From contig JAWLGU010000007.1 in NCBI GenBank assembly GCA_041690675.1, positions 28,677-92,676 on the forward strand: 64,000 nucleotides of DNA, in the 5' to 3' direction. A program made the translations under genes and the position numbers. This DNA is from UBA7803 sp041690675 (GTDB lineage Bacteria > Pseudomonadota > Gammaproteobacteria > Pseudomonadales > Azotimanducaceae). Below, piece after piece: positions 31,815 through 40,528 of the stretch (within the stretch, counting starts at the first letter, position 1; each line of letters opens with the position of its first letter). The notes under the pieces were generated by a model that saw only the letters and a list, made by a program, of their open reading frames with translations, was not told where the DNA came from and searched no databases.

Positions 31815-32570
31815 ATGATTCACGACTATTCCGAGCGCCATCACCCCTTCGAGGCCTGTTTCAACTTCCGGGACATCGGCGGATACACCACCGTCGACGG
31901 CCGCCGGGTCCGCTGGGGCCGCTACTACCGGGCCGGCCGCCAGGACCGCATGACACGCTCGGATCTGGACCGGCTGCTGGGGCTCGGCGTCAGAACCCAG
32001 ATCGACCTGCGCCGCTCCGACGAGATCCAGGAGCAGGGCCGCGGACCCTTGAGCGAGCTGGGCGCCGCGTATCACAACGTCCCCGTCATTCCCGACGGGG
32101 GCACGGACCAGCTCAGCCGCATCGTCGGTGACACCCGCATCTCCGGCCGGCGTTACCTCGGATACCTGGAGTTCGGCCCCGAGCCCTGGCTGCGCCTGTT
32201 CGAAATCCTCGCACGGGCGGAGCACCATCCCGTGCTGGTGCACTGCACCGCCGGCAAGGACCGCACCGGCGTGACCACGGCGTTTCTGCTCTCCGTGCTC
32301 GGCGTGCCCCGCGCCCTGATCGAGGCCGACTACGTGCTCAGCAACCGCGACGTACCCCGGCAGGCGGACTTCATGGAGGAGGTGGTGGGCCTGCCCGAGG
32401 GTATGAGCCGCGACGCGTTGATCGAGGTGGCCAGCGTGCCGGAGAACGCCATGGGGGAGTTCCTCCACGGGCTCGACGAGCGCTGGGGTGGTCCCATCGA
32501 CTATCTTCGCCGCATCGGCGTCAGCGAGGATGCGCTGGACGCGGTGAGGACGGCGTTTCTCGAGGACTGA
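31815..32570 (+). CDS. Tyrosine-protein phosphatase of the lipid/dual-specificity IphP type
   Basis: A 251-residue phosphatase. The P-loop is HCTAGKDRTG, with the nucleophile C144 and R150 of the CX5R motif. The lysine and aspartate in CTAGKDR are typical of the bacterial IphP / Mycobacterium PtpB group, which acts on phosphotyrosine and often phosphoinositides. The opening NFRDIGGYTTVDGRRVRWG is the usual start of this family (FRDxGG). The likely general acid lies in VPVIPDGGTD. The start is ATG 31815; ATG 31785 is possible but overlaps a promoter-like TACAAT. It is convergent with the MFS gene of the catabolic operon, with no evident partner kinase. Confidence 0.9.
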   Translation: MIHDYSERHHPFEACFNFRDIGGYTTVDGRRVRWGRYYRAGRQDRMTRSDLDRLLGLGVRTQIDLRRSDEIQEQGRGPLSELGAAYHNVPVIPDGGTDQLSRIVGDTRISGRRYLGYLEFGPEPWLRLFEILARAEHHPVLVHCTAGKDRTGVTTAFLLSVLGVPRALIEADYVLSNRDVPRQADFMEEVVGLPEGMSRDALIEVASVPENAMGEFLHGLDERWGGPIDYLRRIGVSEDALDAVRTAFLED

Positions 32571-32583
32571 GCGCGGGCGCCCA

Positions 32584-33936
32584 TCAGGTTCCCTCCCACG
32601 CCTTCGCTTCCTCGACGCTGCGCCGGTAATGCGGCAGCCCCCACCACAGCAGCGCGGCACACAGCGGCGGAATGGTGAACGCCACGGTGGCGAGGGAATA
32701 CCCCACGGCCATCTCGTCGCGAAACACGAAGTCGGTGATGAGCGCCACCACGGTGGGGCCCAGTCCCACCCCCAGGATGTTGGCGATGAGCAGGTACATG
32801 GCCACCACCCGCGCCCGCATCCGGTTGGGGGTGATCTGCTGAATGGCCGCCAGGCCCACGGCCACGGGAAAGCTCTTCAGGAACGTGACCGGCACGAGAA
32901 ACAGGAACACCAGCCACGCCGACGGCATCAAGGGCGCGAGGGTGCCGGGCAGGATCACCAGGAGCTGCGCTACCATGGCCGCCCGCAGATAGGCATCGGT
33001 GTGGCCACGCTTGAGAAACTCTTCTGCCAACCGTGCGCCCGCGAACACCCCTAGTGCCCCCAGAACACCCACCATGAGCCCGTAGACGTAGCCTATGTCC
33101 TGGGCCTGCCAGCCGTGCACGCGAATGAAGTACGTGGGAATCCAGGCCACCGTGCCGAACCCCACCACCGAGCTCACCGAGTACGCCACGAAGTGGGCGG
33201 TGAACGTGCGACGGTTGCGGCCCATGAATGTCAGCACGTCCTTCCAGGGCACTGCCGGCGCGGCGGCTCCGGACTCGGTCACAGCACCCTTGCGCGCCGG
33301 CTCTCTCACTGTCGCCATCAGGGCGAGCACCAGAAAGCCAGGCAGCGCCACGAAGATGAAGGTGAGCTGCCAGGAGTAAAGATGGCCGACGATGGGCAGG
33401 TTCAGGTCGCCGAGGGTCATCACCAGCTCGATGGCCGCCCCACCGACCACCAGCGCCAGCCCCGCGCCCACGTACTGCGCGCCGGTGTAGAAGCTGAACG
33501 CGCGGCCGAGGCGCTCGGCTGGGAAATAGTCCGAGATCATGGAGGAGGCGGAGGGCGAAAGGGTGGACTCGCCGACCCCCACCCCCATGCGGGCGAGGAA
33601 CAGCTGCCAGAAGTCCTTGGCCAGACCACAGGCTGCCGTGGCCAGGCTCCAGAAGAACACCCCCACCGCGATGATGATGCGGCGATTGCTGCTGTCCGCC
33701 ATCCGGCCGATCACCAGTCCCATGGTGGCGTAGAACAGCGCGAAGGCGAATCCCGCGAGCAGGCTCACTTCGGTATCGGAAAGTCCGAGGTCCCGCTTGA
33801 TGGGCACCACCAGCAGGCTCAGGATCTGCCGGTCGACGTAGGACACCATGTTGGCGAACGAGAGCACGCCCACCACGTACCACGCATAGGTGAGGCTCGG
33901 TGCGCGCGGCTCCAGGACGGCCGCCGGGGTCGACAT
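32584..33936 (-). CDS. MFS transporter of the Spinster-like group
   Basis: A 450-residue protein with about twelve membrane segments. The opening YVVGVLSFANMVSYVDRQIL, with its DR in the first helix, and IGRMADSSNRRIIIAVGV (motif A) are typical of Spinster-like transporters that accompany aromatic and lipid catabolic genes in proteobacteria. RMGVGVGESTLSPSASSMI carries motif C-like glycines. It is the last gene of a five-gene minus-strand run after the TonB receptor, the AhpD-like gene and two VOC genes, all 11-21 bases apart. It may move the substrate or a product of that pathway across the inner membrane. Confidence 0.88.
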   Translation of the reverse strand: MSTPAAVLEPRAPSLTYAWYVVGVLSFANMVSYVDRQILSLLVVPIKRDLGLSDTEVSLLAGFAFALFYATMGLVIGRMADSSNRRIIIAVGVFFWSLATAACGLAKDFWQLFLARMGVGVGESTLSPSASSMISDYFPAERLGRAFSFYTGAQYVGAGLALVVGGAAIELVMTLGDLNLPIVGHLYSWQLTFIFVALPGFLVLALMATVREPARKGAVTESGAAAPAVPWKDVLTFMGRNRRTFTAHFVAYSVSSVVGFGTVAWIPTYFIRVHGWQAQDIGYVYGLMVGVLGALGVFAGARLAEEFLKRGHTDAYLRAAMVAQLLVILPGTLAPLMPSAWLVFLFLVPVTFLKSFPVAVGLAAIQQITPNRMRARVVAMYLLIANILGVGLGPTVVALITDFVFRDEMAVGYSLATVAFTIPPLCAALLWWGLPHYRRSVEEAKAWEGT

Positions 33937-33957
33937 CAGTGCTGCTTCCGCGCCACG

Positions 33958-34503
33958 TCAGGAACGTTGGGCCAGGTAGACGTCACGGTCCTCCCAGCGC
34001 GCGGGCTCGTGGGCCACGTCGGCATCGGTGAAGGGCCGCGTGAACGCCGCGAGCTCGAGCCAGATGCCGTTGGGGTCGGCGAAGTACATCGAGCGGATCC
34101 AGGTCGAGTCGCGAAGATCCTCGCTGGCGTGCTCGGGCCCGTCGTTGTGGTTCAGGATCTTGAGCTCGATGCCTTTGCTGCGCAGCCGGTCGGCGTAGGC
34201 CTCGAATTCCTCCAGCGGAATGTCGATGGCCAGATGATTCATCGAGCCGTGAGCCGTGGTCATCGCTGCGCCGGGCGCGCGATTCATGGAGGCGATGCCG
34301 GGGGCGCCTTCCGGGGCGTCGGGGAACCAGAAGAACGCCAGGGTCGACCCGTTGCCCGAGTCGAAGAAGAAATGCTGCCCCCGTCCGCCGGGCAGATCGA
34401 TGGTTTTCACCAGCTTCATTTCCAGCACGCCGGTGTAGAAATCCACCGTCTCCTTCATGTCCCGGCAGACCAGGGCCACGTGGTTGATTCCGGTGTAACG
34501 CAT
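33958..34503 (-). CDS. VOC family dioxygenase/glyoxalase-like protein, second of a tandem pair
   Basis: A 181-residue one-module VOC protein. Metal ligands fit H8 in INHVALVCRDM, the histidine in GSMNHLAIDIP and the glutamate in IWLELAAF. The SMYFADPNGIWLELAAF end is the classical DPxGxxxEL motif of glyoxalases and extradiol dioxygenases. It is a clear paralogue of the next upstream gene: both carry LVKTIDLPG/LIKTIDLPA, GQHFFFD and LAFFWFP at the same places. A GAGGAGAA site precedes the ATG at 34503. The two copies could form a heterodimer. The operon suggests cleavage or isomerisation of a ring compound; this is inferred from context. Confidence 0.87.
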   Translation of the reverse strand: MRYTGINHVALVCRDMKETVDFYTGVLEMKLVKTIDLPGGRGQHFFFDSGNGSTLAFFWFPDAPEGAPGIASMNRAPGAAMTTAHGSMNHLAIDIPLEEFEAYADRLRSKGIELKILNHNDGPEHASEDLRDSTWIRSMYFADPNGIWLELAAFTRPFTDADVAHEPARWEDRDVYLAQRS

Positions 34504-34514
34504 GGTCGTTCTCC

Positions 34515-35066
34515 TCAGGGTGCTCTGTTCCCCTCGCTGTCCATGGGCGCGTGACTCACGTCGGCATCCGTCAGCTCGCGCACCCAGCCGGCGAGCTCGA
34601 GGCGGATGCCGTCCGGATCCTGAAAATAGATGGAGCGGACGAAGGTGGTTTCGTTGACCTCCGGGCTGATCTGGCGCGGCGAGTCGTCGTGGTTCTTGAT
34701 CTCGCTCACCCGGATGCCCTTGTCGATGAGGCGCTGGCGGTACTCCTCGATCTTCTCTGCCGGAATGTCGATGGCCACGTGGTTCATCGAGCCGTAGGCG
34801 GAGGGGCCGCCCTCGAACCCGGCCGGCTGCACCACGCCGGGCACGTTCTCCGGCGCGTTCGGAAACCAGAAGAAGGCGAGGCTGTTGCCGTTGCCGATGT
34901 CGAAGAAGAAGTGCTGGCCCTTGCCGGCCGGCAGGTCGATGGTCTTGATCAGCGGCATGCCGAGCAGGTCGCGGTAGAAGTGCACCGTCGCACGCATGTC
35001 CCGGCACACCAGCGCCAGATGGTTCAGGCCGCGAAACTCGAACTCCGGATTGCGTCGTTCGCTCAT
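34515..35066 (-). CDS. VOC family dioxygenase/glyoxalase-like protein, first of a tandem pair
   Basis: A 183-residue VOC protein, paralogous to its downstream neighbour. The metal site is LNHLALVCRDM, GSMNHVAIDIPAE and GIRLELAGW, with the DPDGIRLEL motif intact. Shared blocks (KTIDLPAGKGQHFFFD, SLAFFWFPNAPE) show a recent tandem duplication, yet the stretch after residue 75 has diverged. It lies 11 bases from the second copy and 12 from the AhpD-like gene, so the operon is tight. A Fe(II)- or Mn(II)-dependent reaction on an aromatic or glyoxal-type compound is likely but unproven. Confidence 0.87.
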   Translation of the reverse strand: MSERRNPEFEFRGLNHLALVCRDMRATVHFYRDLLGMPLIKTIDLPAGKGQHFFFDIGNGNSLAFFWFPNAPENVPGVVQPAGFEGGPSAYGSMNHVAIDIPAEKIEEYRQRLIDKGIRVSEIKNHDDSPRQISPEVNETTFVRSIYFQDPDGIRLELAGWVRELTDADVSHAPMDSEGNRAP

Positions 35067-35078
35067 ACGTCTCCCTCG

Positions 35079-35732
35079 CTAACCGGTCTGATCGCTCCCC
35101 ATGGCTTCGACGCCGAAACGGCCCACCCAGTCCTGCACCCCGCCGTTTTCCGGGGCCGGAATCTCACGAATGCGGTCCTCGACGTTGTCGTATTCGAGCC
35201 GCAGTGACCGGCTCGTGGTGGCATGCATGGCGTACATCGACACGAGGTAATTCAGGATCAGAATGTTGCGGTCGTCCAGGTGCTTCTTGAGCGCGTCGAA
35301 GACGCGGTCGTGAATGCGCCCGTTCTGCAGCAGCACCCCGTCGGTGAACGCGAGCACGGCACGCTCGACGTCCGAGTAGACGTCCGCGATCTGCCAGAAA
35401 GGCAGCGCCGCGATCTTCTCCTCGGGGACGCCGACACGGCGCGCCGCCTTGCAATGCTGGGAATACACGAAACGGCTCTCGCGAACGTAGCCGGTGCGCA
35501 CCAGCGCCAGCTCGCGAAGCTCGGGATCGAGATCCGCCTCGGTGTAGCTGTAGCTGCGCATGGCGGCGAGCAGCTCCGGCACCAGCGCGTGCACCGTCCA
35601 CCAGTCCCCGGGGGTCCCGGTGGCCGTCCCCGGTTCCGCCACCGGGTCGCGGCCGGGCCCGAACCATTGGTCGTACAGCGCCTGGATCTCCTCGTCCGCC
35701 TCCCGGCGGGATACCTGCCGCAGTCTTGGCAT
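35079..35732 (-). CDS. Carboxymuconolactone decarboxylase (AhpD-like) family protein
   Basis: A 217-residue all-helical protein of the CMD/AhpD superfamily. The core is DPELRELALVRTGYVRESRFVYSQHCKAARRVGVPEEKIAAL (seen as ELRELALVRTGYV, then YSQHCKAARRVGVPEEKI), where H in SQHC takes the place of the usual HxxxA catalytic site. VERAVLAFTDGVLLQNGRI and DRNILILNYLVSMYAMH follow. The CxxC of AhpD is not present, so a lactone decarboxylase or isomerase role is more likely than peroxidase. It lies between the TonB receptor and the VOC pair in the same operon. Members of such operons work in degradation of ring compounds. Confidence 0.85.
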   Translation of the reverse strand: MPRLRQVSRREADEEIQALYDQWFGPGRDPVAEPGTATGTPGDWWTVHALVPELLAAMRSYSYTEADLDPELRELALVRTGYVRESRFVYSQHCKAARRVGVPEEKIAALPFWQIADVYSDVERAVLAFTDGVLLQNGRIHDRVFDALKKHLDDRNILILNYLVSMYAMHATTSRSLRLEYDNVEDRIREIPAPENGGVQDWVGRFGVEAMGSDQTG

Positions 35733-35751
35733 CGATTCACCTGCCTCTCAC

Positions 35752-37989
35752 TCAAAGATCGAAACCGAACTCCACCCCGTAGGTTCGAGGCAGCCCGTGG
35801 TACAGCTGGGTCAGCAATCCCGCCGTCGGCACCGCCGAGAGGACGTGCACCTTGTCGTTCAGGTTCTTGCCCCACAGCGAGATGCGCCAGCGGCCGTCCA
35901 GCGACGCGTAGTTGAGGCTCGCGTCCAACAATCCGTAGCCTTTCTGAAATCCCTGATCCACGTTCAGTGTCTCGGTGTAGTGATCGTCCTCGTAGTAGTA
36001 GGCGATGTCCGGGGTGAGGTAGCCGAAGCCCTCGATCAGGAACTCGTAGGAGGCACCGGCCCGCACGGTCCACTCCGGCACCCGGCTCGGCTCCAGGAAG
36101 GTGTTGTCGGTGCGCGTGCCGTCGCCGTTCAGGTCGGCCAGGAAGCTGGTGTACTTGGCGTCCAGATAGCCCACCGACAGCTCGAGGTTCAGGTTCGGGG
36201 CCGGCACCGCGGTCACCTCCAGCTCCACGCCCCGGGCCCGTTCCTCCGCGGCGTTGGCAGTCACGCTCTCTTCGCCGGAACCCGACGCCGCCGGCCGGAA
36301 CACGGATATCTGCAGACCGTCGTACTCGTTCCAGAAGGCCGCCACGTTGACCCGCAGGCGATTGTCCAGCCAATCGGATTTCATGCCGATCTCCCAGGCT
36401 TCCACCTCCTCCGGGTCGAACGGCCCCAGCGACGCCGGTGTCGCCGCGCGGCCGTTGAAGCCGCCGCTCTTGAAGCCGGTGGAGTAGCTGGCGTACCACA
36501 TGAGATTTTCGCTGACCATGTAGTCGGTGCCGAAGTGCCAGGTGACTTCGCCCCAGTCTTCGTCCACCTCGGTGGCGGTGCCGCCGGGCACGCCGTCGCC
36601 GACCGCCTGCTGCGGCCGCGCTTCGAAGTCCTTCTGATCGTAGGTGTAGCGCAGACCCACGGTCAGGCGCAGCTTGTCGGTGAGCGCGTAATCGGCCTGG
36701 CCGAACACGGCGGCGCTCCAGGCTTCCTGGGCCGCGAAGTCGTCGTTGATCACCGTGACCCCCGGTACGCCGATCAGGTCTTCCCCGAGGAAGAACGTCT
36801 GCACGATGTCGAACTCCTGCCACGCGTAATAGAGACCACCCACCCACTGCAGGCGTGCAGCGTCGCTGGATTCGATCCGCAGCTCCTGGGAGAGCTGCTC
36901 GTGGTTCTGCTCACGCGTGGTCTCGAAGAACTTCGCGGGCGAGACGTCGAAATCGCTCAGCACGAACTCCTCGTTGTCGAGATAGCCGGTAATGGACACC
37001 ACGTCGACGCGATCACCCGAGCGCCGCGCCTCCAGGGTGAAGCCGCGGAACTCGTCCTGTGAGCCGCTCTCGAAGTTGCGATTCACCACGTAGGGATCGT
37101 CGTTGCCGCCGGGGAACCCATACCCGGGAAAACCCCGCAGCGACAGCAGGTCGGTGGGCGAGGAGGCGTTCTGCCCGCCCACCGAGTCGCTGTTGTCGTC
37201 CAGATAGATGCCGATGAGATCGACCAGCCAGGCCTCATTGGGGGTCCAGCGCAGGTAGGCGCGCACCGAGCGCACATCCTCGCCGCCGAGGCGGGGCTCC
37301 GGGCGGAACCCCAGCTCGTTCACGTAGATGTTCTTGTAGGGGCCATCACTGTCCTGGCTGAGGAACGACACCTTGCCGGCCAGGGTACCGTCGATGATGG
37401 GAAATTCCAGCGAGCCGCGGTAGTCGTTGCGGCCGAGGTTGCCGATGGTGACCCGGCCCTTGGCGCTGTACTCCCCGCTGGGCTTGCGGGTGCGCACGTT
37501 GACCACCCCACCGATGGTGTTCTTGCCGAACAGCGTGCCCTGGGGGCCCCGCAGCACCTCCACGTACTCGATGTCGAACAGGTCCTGGAGCGCGCCGATG
37601 TTGCGCTGGTAGAACACCCCGTCCACGGAGATGCCGACGCTGGGATCGATGTTCGACGCCACGCCCTGGTAGCCGATTCCGCGAATGTAGGCGACGGCGG
37701 CGTTGCGATTGATGGCACCCACCGGCTCGATGGTCACATTGGGGGCCTTGAAGGCGACATCGCGCAGGTCGTTGATGAACAGCCGCTCCAGCTCCAGCTC
37801 GCTGATGGCGGTTACCGCGATGGGCGTCTCCTGCATGGGCTCTTCCCGTTTCCGGGCGGTGACCACGACCTCTTCGACCACGGTGCGCTGCGCGCGGGCG
37901 GCATCCGCCGGTTCCGCTGCATACGAGCCCGACGACACCGCCAGCCACGGCGCCGCCAGCATGGCAGCAAGACCAAAGCGTACAACCAT
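35752..37989 (-). CDS. TonB-dependent outer-membrane receptor
   Basis: A 745-residue outer-membrane transporter. The signal peptide (VVRFGLAAMLAAPWLAVSSGSYA) is followed by a TonB-box-like VVEEVVVTARKREEPMQETP. The plug domain shows PNVTIEPVGAINRNAAVAYIRGIG, DPSVGISVDGVFY and VEVLRGPQGTLFGKNTIGGVVNVRT (seen as EVLRGPQGTLFGKNTIGG), the conserved plug signature. The barrel ends with a GVEFGFDL C-terminal strand whose last residue is hydrophobic. The ATG at 37989 has a GGAGAGA site. It heads the five-gene run and is divergent from a LysR gene across 179 bases. The TARKREEPMQETP subtype commonly imports plant- or hydrocarbon-derived compounds rather than iron. Confidence 0.92.
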   Translation of the reverse strand: MVVRFGLAAMLAAPWLAVSSGSYAAEPADAARAQRTVVEEVVVTARKREEPMQETPIAVTAISELELERLFINDLRDVAFKAPNVTIEPVGAINRNAAVAYIRGIGYQGVASNIDPSVGISVDGVFYQRNIGALQDLFDIEYVEVLRGPQGTLFGKNTIGGVVNVRTRKPSGEYSAKGRVTIGNLGRNDYRGSLEFPIIDGTLAGKVSFLSQDSDGPYKNIYVNELGFRPEPRLGGEDVRSVRAYLRWTPNEAWLVDLIGIYLDDNSDSVGGQNASSPTDLLSLRGFPGYGFPGGNDDPYVVNRNFESGSQDEFRGFTLEARRSGDRVDVVSITGYLDNEEFVLSDFDVSPAKFFETTREQNHEQLSQELRIESSDAARLQWVGGLYYAWQEFDIVQTFFLGEDLIGVPGVTVINDDFAAQEAWSAAVFGQADYALTDKLRLTVGLRYTYDQKDFEARPQQAVGDGVPGGTATEVDEDWGEVTWHFGTDYMVSENLMWYASYSTGFKSGGFNGRAATPASLGPFDPEEVEAWEIGMKSDWLDNRLRVNVAAFWNEYDGLQISVFRPAASGSGEESVTANAAEERARGVELEVTAVPAPNLNLELSVGYLDAKYTSFLADLNGDGTRTDNTFLEPSRVPEWTVRAGASYEFLIEGFGYLTPDIAYYYEDDHYTETLNVDQGFQKGYGLLDASLNYASLDGRWRISLWGKNLNDKVHVLSAVPTAGLLTQLYHGLPRTYGVEFGFDL

Positions 37990-38168
37990 CTCTCTCTCCC
38001 CAGGATTGACAGGCTCGGCGAAGATAGGCCGGGCCGCGATGCGAATACAAACGAAGTGTTTTTTCGCGGCGCGCAAAAGTGCCTTACGCGGCAGGCACTC
38101 GCTCCGACTCTTCCCAGCGACCCGACCCCGGGCTTACGCTTGAAGCGTCTGAAGGGGACTGCCGTGCC
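37990..38168. promoter_or_regulatory. Divergent control region between the TonB receptor operon and the LysR gene
   Basis: This 179-base gap must hold both promoters and the LysR site. A partly symmetric AT-flanked stretch, TTTTTTCGCGGCGCGCAAAA (38059-38078), stands out in GC-rich DNA and is the best operator candidate. I cannot fix -35/-10 boxes with confidence. Confidence 0.4.
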
Positions 38169-39089
38169 ATGAGCCGAACCTTGCCACCGCTGAACGCCCT
38201 GAAAGCATTCGAGGCTGCGAGCCGCCTCGGCAGCTTCAAGGAGGCCGGCGATGAGCTGTGCGTCACTCCGGCGGCCGTGAGCTACCAGATCCGATCGCTG
38301 GAATCGCATCTCGGCGTCGCGCTGTTCCACCGCACCAGTCACGGCCTGGAGCTCACCCGGGCCGGCGCCCGTTACTTCCCGGTGGTGCAGCAGATGTTCG
38401 ACCGGCTCGCCGACGCCACCCGGGAGGTGATGGGTGAGGAAGGCCGGCAGGTGCTCACCGTGAACGTCCTGCCGACCTTCGCCAGCAGCTGGCTGGTGCC
38501 GCGCATCTGGAAGTTTCACGAGGCCTTTCCGGAGATCGAGCTGCAGATCCATTCCAACCGCATCCTCGGCACGCCGGTGGATTTCACCCGCGATGACGCC
38601 GACATCGCCATCCGCGGCGGTCTCACCGCCAGCGACTGGCCGGACCTCAGGGCGGAGCAGCTCGTCAACGAGGAGATGTTTCCCGTCTGCTCGCCGGTGC
38701 TGATGGCCGGGGCCAACCGGCTGACGGCGCCCGAGGACCTGGTGAACCACACCCTGCTGGTGTGCTCCAGCGCACCCGAGGGCTGGAACAGCTGGCTGGC
38801 CGAAGCGACCACGCGGGGTCACGACGTCTCGGCCGTCAAACCCCGGCACGGCTTGAGCTTCGACACCATTCAGATGGCCATGGATGCCTGCGCCCTGGGC
38901 CAGGGCGTGGTCATCGGACGCAAGCCCCTCGTCAACATCTATCTCGACACCGGCCGACTGGTCGCTCCCTTCGACTTCAGCGTGCTGAGCAAGATCGCCT
39001 ACTGGCTGGTCGGGCCGCCGAAGGCGTTCGATCGAGCGTGCGTGTCGACGTTCCGCGAATGGATGCTGGCGGAGCTGGCGGCGTCGTGA
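38169..39089 (+). CDS. LysR-family regulator of the GcvA type
   Basis: A 306-residue LysR regulator. The winged helix (4-64) reads LPPLNALKAFEAASRLGSFKEAGDELCVTPAAVSYQIRSLE (seen as LNALKAFEAASRLGSF and VTPAAVSYQIRSLESHLG), with the LNALRAFEAAAR opening of GcvA-like members. The effector domain follows (LTVNVLPTFASSWLVPRIWKFH, DDADIAIRGG). Such proteins bind a small ligand to switch the neighbouring divergent operon. The gene is divergent from the TonB receptor, so it very probably controls the receptor-AhpD-VOC-VOC-MFS run and responds to the imported compound or a product. The ATG at 38169 matches the family start. Confidence 0.92.
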   Translation: MSRTLPPLNALKAFEAASRLGSFKEAGDELCVTPAAVSYQIRSLESHLGVALFHRTSHGLELTRAGARYFPVVQQMFDRLADATREVMGEEGRQVLTVNVLPTFASSWLVPRIWKFHEAFPEIELQIHSNRILGTPVDFTRDDADIAIRGGLTASDWPDLRAEQLVNEEMFPVCSPVLMAGANRLTAPEDLVNHTLLVCSSAPEGWNSWLAEATTRGHDVSAVKPRHGLSFDTIQMAMDACALGQGVVIGRKPLVNIYLDTGRLVAPFDFSVLSKIAYWLVGPPKAFDRACVSTFREWMLAELAAS

Positions 39090-39119
39090 GAACCTCGAGC
39101 GAGACGCACGAGCCGCCGC

Positions 39120-39743
39120 TCATCGAACCCCCGTGGACATCATCAGAAATCCGGTGAACGCCGCGTTGTTGGGACAGAGGCGCGGGTCGACCTCGGCTTT
39201 CATCGACTCGATCAGCTTGCGATAGCCGGCATAGAACGGCCAGGTCGGGTAGGGGCTGTAGACGAGGCCGTCGACCTCGAACTGGCGGATGACGTTTCGA
39301 GTGGTCGTCGGCTTGACGAACACCTCGCGCTCCGGGTGGTAGTAGAAGAGGCACACGGTCACCAGGCTCCACTTCGCCAGCTTGCCGTCGGCGAGCACGT
39401 CGACGACGGTGCCGAAGCCGAGCTCCTGGTCGCCGTGCAGCAGTTGCTGAAAGCCTTCGACCAGCCTGGCGCGGTCATCGCGGGCGAGACCGTTCACGTA
39501 ATCGCGAAACCTCGGCTTCTCGAAGCGCGAGACCATGGAGGAGCGCGAGACGATCTTCACGATGTCGTCGAGCACCTGACCGCGGCGCCGGAAGCGTTCA
39601 GGGGCGAGCAACGTGGCGGCCGCGTCCACGAGCTGTGCGACGTTGTGCCGGCGCGCGACGCGCCCTAGCTCGTCGCCCTCGAAACCGCCCGGGTAACGGA
39701 GCAGGAACAGGGCTTCCGCCTCGCGCAACTTCTCGCGATTCAT
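39120..39743 (-). CDS. Conserved protein of unknown function (YPGGF-type)
   Basis: A 207-residue soluble protein. It opens REAEALFLLRYPGGFEGDELGRVARRHNVAQLVDAA, with the YPGGF block, and continues with FRRRGQVLDDIVKIVSRSSMVSRFEKPRFRDYVNGL (seen as DDIVKIVSRSSMVSRFEKP), a strongly conserved-looking segment. YSPYPTWPFYAGYRKLIESMK follows near the end. I recall similar proteins annotated only as hypothetical in many proteobacteria. The ATG at 39743 is preferred to one 14 codons upstream because a GAAG site sits close before it. It is convergent with the LysR gene and has no functional link that I can see. Confidence 0.7.
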   Translation of the reverse strand: MNREKLREAEALFLLRYPGGFEGDELGRVARRHNVAQLVDAAATLLAPERFRRRGQVLDDIVKIVSRSSMVSRFEKPRFRDYVNGLARDDRARLVEGFQQLLHGDQELGFGTVVDVLADGKLAKWSLVTVCLFYYHPEREVFVKPTTTRNVIRQFEVDGLVYSPYPTWPFYAGYRKLIESMKAEVDPRLCPNNAAFTGFLMMSTGVR

Positions 39744-39898
39744 GAGTTCTTCATTCTCCTCGTCCACGCTCCTGATCGACGGCACTTACCTTGCTGGAAC
39801 TGGTACGCCCGTCCCGTCGCGCGCAGGATCACCGTCTGATCCACCCATCCCCCATTCTCCAAGCCGCCCGAAACAACAACAATCGAAGGGAGGCATCC

Positions 39899-40348
39899 AT
39901 GCAATACTCGGCTCTCATTCTCGTCCTCATGGCGCTCTCGACCGGCTGCGCCACCATCACCCGCGGAACCAACGAAGCCTTCGGTATCCAGACGACTCCA
40001 CCCGGCGCCGATGCGCGGCTGTCCAACGGACTGTCGTGCCAGACGCCCTGCTCGGTCAAGGTCAAACGGCGCGGAGACTTCGTGGTGACCATCAGCAAGG
40101 ACGGCTACGAGACCGTGAACGCCAGCGTCACTTCCAGCGTCGACGGCGGAGGTGCGGCGGGAATGGCCGGCAACGTGCTCCTCGGCGGCATCATCGGTGC
40201 CGGAGTCGATGCCGGCACGGGCTCGATGCACTCGCACAAGCCCAACCCGCTGGTCGTGACCCTGACGCCTCTGGATCCAGAAAAGACGGACGCACGCACG
40301 TCCTACGAGATGAGCCTCGAGAACGAGAACGAAGAGACAGGAGAGTAG
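39899..40348 (+). CDS. Lipoprotein with a PEGA-like domain
   Basis: A 149-residue lipoprotein: ALILVLMALSTGCATI carries the lipobox STGC. The mature part reads FGIQTTPPGADARLSNGLSCQTPCSVKVKRRGDFVVTISKDGYE (seen as IQTTPPGADARLSNG and FVVTISKDGYETV), the pattern of PEGA-like surface modules. A glycine-rich segment follows (GMAGNVLLGGIIGAGVDAGTG), which could be a membrane-associated or structural loop. Similar lipoproteins are often misnamed translation initiation factor 2-related. The GAAGGGAGG ribosome site and ATG at 39899 fix the start. It lies just before the low-GC mcrBC segment and looks native to the genome. Confidence 0.75.
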   Translation: MQYSALILVLMALSTGCATITRGTNEAFGIQTTPPGADARLSNGLSCQTPCSVKVKRRGDFVVTISKDGYETVNASVTSSVDGGGAAGMAGNVLLGGIIGAGVDAGTGSMHSHKPNPLVVTLTPLDPEKTDARTSYEMSLENENEETGE

Positions 40349-40425
40349 CCCCCGACGCTACGCCTTTTCAATGGGCCGGGTCCGGGAAAAGTAATCGCAG
40401 TGTTCCGGTGCCAATTCGGTGGACA

Positions 40426-40439
40426 CGACGATTTCGTCG
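40426..40439. promoter_or_regulatory. Perfect dyad upstream of mcrB
   Basis: CGACGA and TCGTCG flank a two-base centre (TT) about 90 bases before the GTG of mcrB. It may be an operator for the restriction genes, but no DNA-binding protein is coded beside it and chance is possible. Confidence 0.3.
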
Positions 40440-40528
40440 CCCGCGCGAGCTCGTTATGCTCCTGACCTTGGGCATTGGCCCTTCAAATCGGCAGTAGGCG
40501 AGTTGCGCCGTACAGAGAGAGATGAATT

